The position numbers were made by a program, and so were the translations under genes. DNA of 64,000 nt from Herbaspirillum sp. WKF16 (GTDB lineage: Bacteria; Pseudomonadota; Gammaproteobacteria; Burkholderiales; Burkholderiaceae_D): NCBI RefSeq assembly GCF_028993615.1, contig NZ_CP118632.1:3782001-3846000 (forward strand), given 5' to 3'. This document shows positions 10,119 to 20,547 of the stretch, piece by piece. The first letter of the stretch is position 1. Each line of letters starts with the position of its first letter. The notes under the pieces were generated by a model, which worked only from the letters and a program-made list of their open reading frames with translations, did no database searches and had not been told where the DNA came from.

Positions 10119-10152
10119 CAAAAAAGGCGGCTCATCCGTGGTGAGCCGCCTT
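10119..10152 (-). terminator. Rho-independent terminator after gyrA
   Basis: 11-bp stem AAGGCGGCTCA (10124-10134) with its complement (10142-10152), a 7-nt loop and a run of Ts on the minus strand. It lies 15 nt past the gyrA stop and directly abuts the serC start region. Confidence 0.85.
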
Positions 10153-10166
10153 GTGTCTGAAGCTTG

Positions 10167-12833
<2,667 letters not shown>

Positions 12834-13529
12834 TGGAGAGTCGAAAGATGTTTCTCGGTCGAAAAGTCACCCCGAGCGGGCCGTGCCCTTGGACGTGATC
12901 TGAACAGCACATTCTAGCACGCCGGGAGTGCCAAACGCCGGGTCGGCGGCCGGCGCGGGGCTCTCCGCCCCGGCCGAACCGATGGCCCGCGGCCATGGAG
13001 GGCGGCAGGCGATGGCGACCCTGGGCATGCGCGTATATATATTAGAACTGGCGACGCCGGAAATTTCCGGAAGGATATGCCGCCAGATACTCACATCACC
13101 GCCGGAAATAAAACCGGGGAAATCGCTGGAACCGCTTTTTCACTGCGCCGCCATCGGGGAATACCTGAAGCTTCGCTCGCATCGCAGCATTCTTGCAGAA
13201 CAGGAATAATTACCCGACTGAAAAACAGGGAACTGCATGAAAAATAAGGAGATTCTTGCAAAAATCGGCATTTTTCTGGCTCCGGAGGAACAAAAAACCG
13301 CCAAAAAAATCGCGTTGTGCGAAAACAACACAGTCCCAAAAACGTTGTCTGGACCAATTAGCAAGCATCACTGAAGGGCAATCCGTGTGGCAGAATGGCG
13401 GCTAAGTTCATTGCAAGCCCCACGGAACAAGGGCCTGTGACGACCTGAACACATGATATTATTCATTTTTTTGATGTCGTAATCTTGTAGCGCAGTTTAT
13501 CTGCGGATATCTCACCCGAGAGGAGAAAC
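12834..13529. other. Divergent gyrA-ompA intergenic region
   Basis: About 700 bp between the divergently transcribed gyrA and ompA genes. The half nearer ompA (about 13020-13500) is markedly AT-richer than the surroundings, with oligo-A and oligo-T tracts. It must hold the promoters for both directions, but no hexamer pair convinces. One 45-codon open frame is listed separately. Confidence 0.5.
13237..13374 (+). CDS. Possible small protein (45 aa)
   Basis: ATG at 13237 preceded by AGGGAACTGC; the open frame starts MKNKEILAKIGIFLAPEEQK and stops at 13374, giving a Lys-rich 45-residue product. It lies in an A-rich leader-like region upstream of ompA, so chance is a real possibility. No family is recognised. 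Confidence 0.25.
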   Translation: MKNKEILAKIGIFLAPEEQKTAKKIALCENNTVPKTLSGPISKHH

Positions 13530-14144
13530 ATGAACAAATTAGCAAAACTCGTCTTCGCTGCTGCGTCCGCAGCCATCGCTCTGTCTGCCAGCGCTCAGGA
13601 AATCAAGGACATCAAGGTTCGTCCGGGCAGCCTGTACCTGCAAGATGGCCGTGATGTCGTGACCCGCAGCGGCTATGGCCTGTGCTGGAACACCGCCTTC
13701 GTGAACGGTCCTTGCGAAGAGCCGCCTGCTCCTGCAGTTGCTGCTGCTGCTCCGGCTGCTCCGGTTGCCGCCGCTCCGGCCGCTCCGACCTCGGAAAAAG
13801 TGACCTACGCCGCTGACGCGTTCTTCGACTTCGACAAGGCTGTCCTGAAGCCGGCCGGCAAGGCCAAGCTGGACGAGCTGGTCGGCAACCTGAAGGCGAT
13901 CAACCTGGAAGTGATCATCGCCGTCGGCCACACTGACTCCGTCGGCGCCGTCGCCTACAACCAGAAGCTGTCGGTTCGCCGCGCTGAAGCCGTCAAGGCA
14001 TACCTGGTGTCCAAGGGCGTTGAAGCCAACCGCGTCTACACCGAAGGCAAGGGCAAGTCGCAACCGGTCGCAGACAACAAGACTGCAGCCGGCCGCGCCA
14101 AGAACCGCCGCGTGGAAATCGAAGTTGTGGGTACCCGCAAGTAA
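13530..14144 (+). CDS. OmpA-family outer-membrane / peptidoglycan-binding protein
   Basis: 204 residues with a Sec signal peptide (MNKLAKLVFAAASAAIALSASA). A short middle region follows, containing a CWNTAFVNGPCEE cysteine pair, then an Ala/Pro linker (about 66-88) and a C-terminal OmpA_C domain (about 90-200) with FDFDKAVLKPAGKAKLDEL, GHTDSVGAVAYNQKLSVRRA and GRAKNRRVEIEV, which include the conserved Asp and Arg that hold peptidoglycan. There is no N-terminal eight-stranded barrel, so it resembles the short RmpM/Bordetella OmpA type. A strong AGGAGAAAC ribosome-binding site precedes the ATG and a UUCG-loop terminator follows, suggesting an abundant monocistronic message. Confidence 0.93.
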   Translation: MNKLAKLVFAAASAAIALSASAQEIKDIKVRPGSLYLQDGRDVVTRSGYGLCWNTAFVNGPCEEPPAPAVAAAAPAAPVAAAPAAPTSEKVTYAADAFFDFDKAVLKPAGKAKLDELVGNLKAINLEVIIAVGHTDSVGAVAYNQKLSVRRAEAVKAYLVSKGVEANRVYTEGKGKSQPVADNKTAAGRAKNRRVEIEVVGTRK

Positions 14145-14170
14145 TCGATTGACGCTACAAGGCTGTAATG

Positions 14171-14195
14171 AACCCCGCTTCGGCGGGGTTTTTTT
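14171..14195 (+). terminator. Rho-independent terminator after ompA
   Basis: Stem AACCCCGC (14171-14178), UUCG tetraloop (14179-14182), complement (14183-14190) and a T7 tract. A textbook intrinsic terminator. Confidence 0.95.
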
Positions 14196-14263
14196 ATGGC
14201 TATTTGATTTGCGCCGCCTCCCCACTTCCGACGTCCGCCCCTCTTTGGGCTATCATTCAGCCT

Positions 14264-14971
14264 ATGAATGCTACCAACGCCGATCCCCAAGAAATCCAGA
14301 AATTCAGTGAACTGGCCCACCGCTGGTGGGACCCGGGTTCCGAATTCCGCCCCCTGCACGAAATCAATCCCTTGCGCCTGGAATGGATCAACGCACGCGC
14401 CCCGCTGTCCGGCAGGAAAGTCGTCGACATCGGCTGCGGCGGCGGCATCCTGGCCGAATCGATGGCGCAAAAGGGCGCTGACGTCACCGGCATCGACCTC
14501 TCGGACAAGGCCTTGAAGGTGGCCGACCTGCACAGCATGGAGTCCGGCGTGCAGGTGCGCTACGAGAAGATCGCCGCCGAAGACCTGGCCGCGCGCGAAC
14601 CCGGCCAGTACGACGTGGTGACCTGCATGGAAATGCTGGAGCATGTGCCCGACCCGGCCTCCATCGTGCGCGCCGCCGCTGCGCTGGCCAAACCGGGCGG
14701 CAAGGTGTTCTTCTCCACGCTCAACCGCAATCCCAAGTCCTACCTGCTGGCCATCGTCGGCGCCGAATACCTGCTGCGCATGCTGCCCAAGGGCACGCAC
14801 GACTACGCCAAGTTCATCACCCCGGCCGAACTGGCGCATTACACGCGCGAAGCCGGCCTGGAGATCGACGCCTTCAAGGGGATGAGCTACAACCCGCTGA
14901 CCAGGATCTATTCGCTGAACCAGGACACCGACGTCAACTACCTGGTCGCCTGCACCAAGCCTGCTGCCTGA
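14264..14971 (+). CDS. ubiG: Ubiquinone biosynthesis O-methyltransferase
   Basis: 235 residues. SAM-dependent O-methyltransferase acting at two steps of ubiquinone synthesis. The UbiG opening [29 protein letters not shown] is diagnostic (quoted in part: [13 protein letters not shown]). SAM motif I is [13 protein letters not shown], followed by [11 protein letters not shown] and [13 protein letters not shown]. The start at 14264 ([10 protein letters not shown]) is chosen because a 32-residue upstream extension would overlap the ompA terminator. gph follows 63 nt later, the conserved ompA-ubiG-gph order of this lineage. Confidence 0.96.
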   Translation: MNATNADPQEIQKFSELAHRWWDPGSEFRPLHEINPLRLEWINARAPLSGRKVVDIGCGGGILAESMAQKGADVTGIDLSDKALKVADLHSMESGVQVRYEKIAAEDLAAREPGQYDVVTCMEMLEHVPDPASIVRAAAALAKPGGKVFFSTLNRNPKSYLLAIVGAEYLLRMLPKGTHDYAKFITPAELAHYTREAGLEIDAFKGMSYNPLTRIYSLNQDTDVNYLVACTKPAA

Positions 14972-15034
14972 CAGCGGCCCGCCGCGGCGCTCTCGCCGCG
15001 GCCAGCCGTTTTCCTCAACCTGCCCTGCACCGCC

Positions 15035-15691
15035 ATGCCCTTACGCCCACCGCGCGCGATCCTGTTCGACCTCGACGGCACGCTCGCCGATACCGCCCCC
15101 GACCTGGCCGCCGCCGCCAATTTCCTGCGCGAGGAACGCGGCCTGCCGCCGGCGCCCTATGAGAACCTGCGCCCGGTCGCCTCGGCCGGCGCGCGCGGAC
15201 TGATCGGCGCGGCGCTGGACATCCATCCCGGCGACTCGCGGTACGAGGAGCTGCGCGTGCGCTTCCTCGACCGCTACGAAGCCAGCATGACCGTGCACAG
15301 CCGCCTCTTCGACGGCGTGCCCGAACTGCTGGCGCAATTGGAAGCGCGCGGCATCGCCTGGGGCATCGTCACCAACAAGGCCGCCCGCTTCACCGACAAG
15401 CTGGCGCCGCAGATCGGCCTGGGCCATGCCGCCTGCCTCGTCTCCGGCGACACTACGCCGCATCCCAAGCCGCATCCGGCGCCGCTGCTGGAAGCCGCCA
15501 AACGGCTGCAGCTGGCGCCCGAGGACTGCTGGTACGTCGGCGACGACCTGCGCGACATCCAGGCCGGCCGCGCCGCCGGCATGCCCACGGTGGCCGCCGC
15601 CTGGGGCTATTGCGGCCACAGCGCGCCGACCACCTGGGAAGCCGACGCGCTGACGCATGATCCGCAGCAGCTGTTGCAGCTGCTGCCCTGA
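15035..15691 (+). CDS. gph: Phosphoglycolate phosphatase (HAD superfamily)
   Basis: 218 residues. HAD motif I is ILFDLDGTLADTAPD with the nucleophile and acid/base Asp, motif II the Thr in GIVTNKAAR, motif III the Lys in PHPKPHPAPLL, and motif IV YVGDDLRDIQAGRAAGM. The cap domain lies at about residues 17-85. It removes 2-phosphoglycolate, for example from repair of 3'-phosphoglycolate DNA ends. Position downstream of ubiG supports Gph over other HAD phosphatases. Confidence 0.9.
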   Translation: MPLRPPRAILFDLDGTLADTAPDLAAAANFLREERGLPPAPYENLRPVASAGARGLIGAALDIHPGDSRYEELRVRFLDRYEASMTVHSRLFDGVPELLAQLEARGIAWGIVTNKAARFTDKLAPQIGLGHAACLVSGDTTPHPKPHPAPLLEAAKRLQLAPEDCWYVGDDLRDIQAGRAAGMPTVAAAWGYCGHSAPTTWEADALTHDPQQLLQLLP

Positions 15692-15992
15692 ATTCCGCTA
15701 TACGCAATCGCATCGGATACTGCCGCATTGCGCACGCGGCCCCGCTGCGACGGACGTTGAACCTTCGCCGTCCTTTCCCTCTCTGAAAACCAGCCGGCAC
15801 GCGGGCAAGACTGCCGCATGCCGACGCTCACAGTTTGCCCGCGGCGCATTAGAATGATGCCCGGGGCCGAGTGCCGCACCAGCCTCGGCAACGCGAACAA
15901 GATCACCTCGAACAAAATCACAATACGCAACGGCGCCGCCTGTCCTGACTGACGCAGTCGCCCCGCCGCGGCATCGACAAGGAACATCGGCC
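15692..15992. other. gph-DUF748 gap
   Basis: 301 bases without a supportable gene. No convincing terminator or promoter was found; it probably contains the start signals of the DUF748 gene. Confidence 0.4.
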
Positions 15993-18900
15993 ATGGCCAA
16001 TCCCGGCATCGCAGCGACCCTCAAGAACTTCGACCGGAACCGCGTGCGCCGGCCGCTCAAGTGGCTGGCCTGGATCGTGGCCATCCTGCTCGCGCTGGCC
16101 GCCATCAGCTGGCTGGCCCTGCCCTCCTTGGTCAAGAAGATCGCGGTCGAACAGACGCAGGAAAAGATCGGCCGCAAGCTCGATATCGGCGAGGTCGCCT
16201 TCAACCCGTTCCGGCTGGCGCTGACCGTCTCCGGCATTACGCTCTACGAGGCGGATGGCAAGACCCCGTTCTTCTCGGCCCGTTCGCTGCTGGTCAACGC
16301 CTCCTCATTCTCGATCTTGCGCCTGGCGCCGGTGCTGGATGAAATCAAGCTGACCGGCCCCGACGTGCATGTGGTGCGCCTGGATGCCGACGGCATCGGC
16401 CATTACAATTTCTCCGACATCCTCGCGCGCATCGACGCCATGCCCAAGAGCGACGCCAAATCGAGCTTCTCGCTGGCCAACGTGCAACTGCAGGACGGCA
16501 AGATCCGCTTCGAGGACAAGGTCACCGGCAAGAACATCGACATCGCCGCACTGCAGCTCGGCCTGCCCTTCGTCTCCAACCTGCCCGGCAATATCGACAG
16601 CTTCGTCCAGCCGCAGCTCTCGGCCACCGTCAACGGCACGCCCTTCCTGCTCAAGGGGCGCAGCAAGCCCTTCGCCAGCAGCCAGGAATCGGCCTTCGCC
16701 ATCGACATCGACAAGCTCGACCTGGTCAGCTACCTGCCCTTCGTGCCGGCCCAGCTGCCGGTGCTGCTGCAAAGCGCCAAGCTCTCGACCAAGCTGGACC
16801 TGAGCTTCGTACGCGCCGACGGCAAGCCCAAGGTGGCGCTCTCGGGCGAGGTCGCGCTCGACGAGGTATCGGTCCAGGACAAGAGCCAGGGCCAGCTGTT
16901 CAAGGCCCGGCAGCTGGCCGCCACGTTCAGGCAGTTCGACGTGCTGGACGCCAGCGGCGAGATCGCCCAGGTGCGCCTGGAAGCGCCCCAGGTCTCGGTC
17001 GCGATGAACGCGCGCGGCGAGATCAACTGGGTGCGCGCGCTGGCCGCCGGCAAGGCGCCCGTGAAAGCCAAGGCGGATGCCGCCGCGCCGGTTTCCACCC
17101 CTGCGGCTGCCGCAGAAGAAAAGAAAGCCGCCATCCTGGTCGGGCAACTGAGCGTGCGCGACGGCGAGATCAATTGGCGCGACGAGGCCAATGCCGCGCC
17201 GGCGCAAGCCGTGCAGCTGGGCCAGTTGAGCATCGATGCCGCGCAACTTTCCACCGCCGCCGACGCCAAGCCGGCCGCGCTGAAGATCTCCGCCGTCGAG
17301 AACGGCCGCGGCAAGCTGGCCTTCGACGGCGAACTGGCGCCGCTCAAGGCGCAGCTCGCGGGCCGCGCAACGCTGGAAGGCATCGACATCGCGGGCTACC
17401 AGAACTACCTGAACCGCTCGCTGGCGGCCGCCGTCTCGGGCAAGCTGTCCGGCGCGGCGTCGGTCCGCCTGCAGGACGGCCAGCTCAAGCTGGACGACGC
17501 CGGCCTGGAGCTGGCCGGCCTGAAGCTGGTCCCCAAGGCCAAGACCGCCGGCGCCATCAGCGTGAAATCGATCGCGCTGCAAAAGGCTTCGCTGGACCTG
17601 GCCGCCCACCAGGCGCAGGCCGATGCCATCCGCATCAGCGGCCTGTCCGGCGACATCCGCCGCGAGAACGACGGCGGCTTCAGCGTGCAGAAGCTGCAGG
17701 CCGGGGCGCCCGCCGCCGGCGAACGCGCAGCAACGGCGCCTGCACCGGCCGCCAGGCCGGCCGGCAAGACCCCGGCGCCCACGCCCTGGGTAGCGCGCCT
17801 GAACACTTTCAGCCTCAACGACAGCGCCATCAACTTCGAGGACGCTGCCAGCGCCAAATCCAGGCTGCAGATCAGTGGCATCAACCTGCAGCTGCAGAAC
17901 CTCTCCAGCAAGCTGGACCAGAACACCAAACTGAGCCTGCAGGCGCAGTTCGACAAGAGCGGCAAGCTCGACATCAAGGGCCAGGCCGCGCCGCAATTCA
18001 AGAGCGTGGACCTGGAGCTGGACGCCCGCTCGCTGCCGGTCGCGCCCTTCCAGGGCTACTTCTCCAACGTCCTCAACGTCACGCTGACCAGCGGCCTGCT
18101 CAGCGCCAAGGGCAAGCTGGCGGTGACGCCGCCGCTGGAGCAGCAGAAGTTCGCGCTGAGCTACAACGGCAGCGCCGCCGTGAACAACCTGCGCATGCAG
18201 GACAAGGTCACCTCCACCGACTTCCTGCGCTGGCGCGCGCTCGACCTGGCCGGCATCCAGGTCAAGCTGGGCGGCCGTCCGCAGGTCTCGCTGGACAAGG
18301 TCTCGCTCAACAACTTCTACGCGCGCGCGATCCTCTCCGAGCAGGGCCGCCTGAACCTGCGCGACATCGTCGTCGCCGACGCCCAGTCGCAGGGCTCGAT
18401 CACCGACGACAGCAAGAAGGACGGCAAGGAAAAATCCGCCGCCTCGCGCAAGACCACCACCTCGGCCGCGCCGGTGACCGCGCCTGCGGCCGACCCGAAC
18501 GCGCCCGTGATCCGCGTCGGCCAGGTGGTGCTGGCCGCCGGCAACATCAACTACACCGACAACTTCGTCAAGCCCAACTACACCGCCAACATGACCAACC
18601 TGGCCGGCACCATCGGCGAGATCTCGTCGGAGAAGCCGACGCCGGCGACGGTCGACATCGGCGGCAAGATCGACAACGACGCCCCGTTGCAGATCTCCGG
18701 TTCGATCAACCCGCTGTTCAAGCCGATGTTCCTCGACATCAAGGCCAGCGCCAACGGCGTGCAGCTGCCGCGCCTGACGCCCTACTCGGCCAAGTACGCC
18801 GGCTACCCCATCACCAAGGGCAAGCTGTCGATGGACGTGCAGTACAAGATCGAGAACGACAAGCTGGTGGCGCAAAACGACGTGCGCATCGAGCAGCTCA

Positions 18901-19700
18901 CCTTCGGCGAGCGCGTCGACAGCCCCGACGCCACCAAGCTGCCGGTGATGCTGGCGGTCTCGCTGCTCAAGGACCGCAACGGCAACATCAACCTCAACCT
19001 GCCGATCTCCGGCTCGCTCTCCGATCCGGAATTCTCGGTCGGCGGCATCATCGTGCGCGTGTTCGTAAACCTGATCATCAAGGCCGTCACCTCGCCGTTC
19101 AGCCTGATCAGTTCGATGTTCCATGGCTCCGACAACATCGGCGACCTGCGCTACATCGAGTTCCAGCCCGGCTCCTCGGAGATCACGCCCGAGATCCGCA
19201 AGAAGCTCGACGCGCTGGGCTACGCCCTCAACGAACGCCCCGGCATCAAGCTCGACATCACCGGCCGCGTCGACCCCAAGGTCGACGACCAGGGCCTGCG
19301 CCAGGAAGCCCTGAACCGCCAGATGCGCGCCCTGAAGCGCCGCGACCTGATCGAAAAGGAAGGCCAGCCGTCCGGCCCGATCCAGCTCAGCGAAGCCGAC
19401 CGCGCCAAGTACATGGAACGCGTCTACAAGGACGCCAGGTTCGACAAGCCGCGCAACATGATCGGCCTGTCCAAGTCGCTGCCGCCGGAGCAGATGCAGC
19501 AGCTCATCGTCGACAACACCAAGGTCACCGAAGACGACCTGCGCAAGCTGGCCCAGGCAAGATCCGACCAGGTTCGCAACTACCTGCAGGAGCAAAGCGT
19601 GATCCCGGCCGAACGCATCTTCCTGATCGCCCCCAAGCTCGGCAGCGACGGCATCCCCGAGAAGGAGCCGACGGCCCGGGTCGACCTCAACCTGCAATGA
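15993..19700 (+). CDS. DUF748 domain envelope protein (AsmA-like)
   Basis: 1235 residues. An N-terminal transmembrane helix (about residues 24-46, WLAWIVAILLALAAISWLAL) anchors a very long periplasmic region rich in beta-strand repeats of the DUF748/AsmA-like kind. Low-complexity Ala/Pro/Lys linkers occur near residues 350-370, 575-600 and 810-830. The C-terminal part (about 1045-1110, YIEFQPGSSEITPEIRKKLD) looks like an OmpA_C-type segment. AsmA-like proteins are linked to phospholipid transport or outer-membrane assembly; that role here is inference. AAGGAACATCGGCC precedes the start. It ends 82 nt before the tmRNA. Confidence 0.85.
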   Translation: MANPGIAATLKNFDRNRVRRPLKWLAWIVAILLALAAISWLALPSLVKKIAVEQTQEKIGRKLDIGEVAFNPFRLALTVSGITLYEADGKTPFFSARSLLVNASSFSILRLAPVLDEIKLTGPDVHVVRLDADGIGHYNFSDILARIDAMPKSDAKSSFSLANVQLQDGKIRFEDKVTGKNIDIAALQLGLPFVSNLPGNIDSFVQPQLSATVNGTPFLLKGRSKPFASSQESAFAIDIDKLDLVSYLPFVPAQLPVLLQSAKLSTKLDLSFVRADGKPKVALSGEVALDEVSVQDKSQGQLFKARQLAATFRQFDVLDASGEIAQVRLEAPQVSVAMNARGEINWVRALAAGKAPVKAKADAAAPVSTPAAAAEEKKAAILVGQLSVRDGEINWRDEANAAPAQAVQLGQLSIDAAQLSTAADAKPAALKISAVENGRGKLAFDGELAPLKAQLAGRATLEGIDIAGYQNYLNRSLAAAVSGKLSGAASVRLQDGQLKLDDAGLELAGLKLVPKAKTAGAISVKSIALQKASLDLAAHQAQADAIRISGLSGDIRRENDGGFSVQKLQAGAPAAGERAATAPAPAARPAGKTPAPTPWVARLNTFSLNDSAINFEDAASAKSRLQISGINLQLQNLSSKLDQNTKLSLQAQFDKSGKLDIKGQAAPQFKSVDLELDARSLPVAPFQGYFSNVLNVTLTSGLLSAKGKLAVTPPLEQQKFALSYNGSAAVNNLRMQDKVTSTDFLRWRALDLAGIQVKLGGRPQVSLDKVSLNNFYARAILSEQGRLNLRDIVVADAQSQGSITDDSKKDGKEKSAASRKTTTSAAPVTAPAADPNAPVIRVGQVVLAAGNINYTDNFVKPNYTANMTNLAGTIGEISSEKPTPATVDIGGKIDNDAPLQISGSINPLFKPMFLDIKASANGVQLPRLTPYSAKYAGYPITKGKLSMDVQYKIENDKLVAQNDVRIEQLTFGERVDSPDATKLPVMLAVSLLKDRNGNINLNLPISGSLSDPEFSVGGIIVRVFVNLIIKAVTSPFSLISSMFHGSDNIGDLRYIEFQPGSSEITPEIRKKLDALGYALNERPGIKLDITGRVDPKVDDQGLRQEALNRQMRALKRRDLIEKEGQPSGPIQLSEADRAKYMERVYKDARFDKPRNMIGLSKSLPPEQMQQLIVDNTKVTEDDLRKLAQARSDQVRNYLQEQSVIPAERIFLIAPKLGSDGIPEKEPTARVDLNLQ

Positions 19701-19765
19701 CGACGAGCCAGCCCACAAAACGGGCGCCGGGGCTTGATAAAGCGGCGGCTGCCCATACAGTAGGT

Positions 19766-19771
19766 TATAAT
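19766..19771 (+). promoter_or_regulatory. ssrA -10 element
   Basis: Perfect TATAAT 12 nt before the mature tmRNA 5' end. No good -35 hexamer stands at 16-18 nt spacing; TTGATA at 19734-19739 is too far upstream. Confidence 0.7.
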
Positions 19772-19874
19772 CCTCTTTCTGCGGGGGCGACTTGGTTTCG
19801 ACGTGGGTTGCAAAGCAGCGCAGGGCATACCGAGGCCTGATTACCTCGTAAATACAGTCAGAACGTAAATAACT

Positions 19875-19907
19875 GCTAACGATAACTCGTACGCACTGGC
19901 CGCTTAA
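19875..19907 (+). other. tmRNA tag reading frame
   Basis: Codons from GCT at 19875 to TAA at 19905-19907 encode ANDNSYALAA. The C-terminal ALAA is the ClpXP/ClpAP degron. Confidence 0.9.
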
Positions 19908-20120
19908 TCGCGGTTAGCTCCACACCATCTCGTCTCTGGGGTGGGCTGGCAACAGCGGTGGAGTCATTTACAGAGAATCGCTTCGGAACGGGTCACTTGG
20001 ACCGAAGTTAAACTTTAGGTGACTAGCCTTTCCGCAGCGTGTGCGTCCGCGGCGGCCGGGTTAAATCAAATGACAGCACTAAGTATGTAGAACTGTCTGT
20101 AGAGTGCTTGCGGACGCGGG

Positions 20121-20143
20121 TTCGATTCCCGCCGCCTCCACCA
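20121..20143 (+). repeat. att-like repeat copy 1 (functional ssrA 3' end)
   Basis: TTCGATTCCCGCCGCCTCCA plus CCA. Last 23 nt of the tmRNA gene, repeated exactly over 20 nt at 20299-20318 and over 21 nt at 22154-22174. tmRNA 3' ends are common attB sites for tyrosine integrases. Confidence 0.85.
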
Positions 20144-20150
20144 AACAAAG

Positions 20151-20180
20151 AAAATGGCCCCCCTAGGGGCCATTTTTTTT
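20151..20180 (+). terminator. ssrA terminator
   Basis: Stem AAAATGGCCCC (20151-20161) with its complement (20166-20176), a 4-nt loop and a T8 tract. Confidence 0.93.
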
Positions 20181-20203
20181 GTTTGTTGATCGCGAGAACC
20201 GAT

Positions 20204-20293
20204 CCCGCGTCCGGCACGGACGCGGGGCGAGCCCTGGATTGCGCGGCGCATGCGCCGTGCCGGGTGAGCGGTTTGCGCTTGCAAGCGCAAACC
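20204..20293. repeat. Three consecutive palindromes between att copies 1 and 2
   Basis: A 10-bp stem CCCGCGTCCG with 3-nt loop (20204-20226), a perfect 14-nt palindrome (20244-20257, CGGCGCATGCGCCG) and a perfect 24-nt palindrome (20270-20293, starting GGTTTGCGCTTG). They fill the 155-nt spacer between the two ssrA 3' copies. No U-runs follow. Function unknown; recombination-accessory sites or RNA structures are possible. Confidence 0.7.
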
Positions 20294-20298
20294 CGGGA

Positions 20299-20318
20299 GA
20301 TTCCCGCCGCCTCCACCA
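20299..20318 (+). repeat. att-like repeat copy 2
   Basis: GATTCCCGCCGCCTCCACCA, identical to 20124-20143 including the CCA. The upstream part of a tRNA-like fold is absent, so it is not a functional RNA. It is followed by its own terminator-like hairpin. Confidence 0.85.
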
Positions 20319-20326
20319 ATACTCTG

Positions 20327-20374
20327 AAAAGCCATTAGCGATCAGTAAGTTACTGATTCCTAGTGGCTTTTTTA
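20327..20374 (+). terminator. Terminator downstream of att copy 2
   Basis: Outer stem AAAAGCCATTAG (20327-20338) with CTAGTGGCTTTT (20360-20371), one G-U pair, enclosing a second stem ATCAGTAA/TTACTGAT (20341-20357), then a T-run. It looks like the terminator of another ssrA gene, which suggests copy 2 is the 3' end of a formerly complete ssrA or of an incoming element. Confidence 0.75.
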
Positions 20375-20547
20375 TGCTTTGCTGCCTGTGTGTGTTACAC
20401 GTGACTGAGAAATCAATGCCAAGAATGGTGAGCGGGTCAAATCTTCAAGTAAATCGACACACTGCCATCTAATTTCCTCCGCTGGTGTCTCGCAACATAC
20501 CTAAGGCGAATGCGATACCATCCGCATAACAAAAATAGGGGGAAACT

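Larger units (their letters stand above)
19783..20143 (+). ncRNA. ssrA: Transfer-messenger RNA (tmRNA)
   Basis: Rescues stalled ribosomes and tags the nascent peptide. The 5' end GGGGGCG (19783-19789) pairs with CGCCTCC (20133-20139) to form the acceptor stem, followed by discriminator A and an encoded CCA at 20141-20143. The tRNA-like T-arm ends in GGTTCGATTCCCG. The tag frame is at 19875-19907. The one-piece form is used, unlike the split tmRNA of some other lineages. The 3' end acts as an integration target: it is repeated twice downstream. Confidence 0.97.

Noticed and set aside
13030..13046. TATATATA stretch as a promoter or origin element
   Set aside because: No matching -35, no DnaA boxes nearby, and it sits in generally AT-rich DNA.
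16305..19718. 1137-codon minus-strand frame antisense to the DUF748 gene
   Set aside because: Shadow of a GC-rich gene; no start signal and no recognisable domain.
20299..20318. Second tRNA or tmRNA gene
   Set aside because: Only the 3' acceptor/T-arm part is present; no 5' acceptor strand, D-arm or anticodon arm can be folded upstream.
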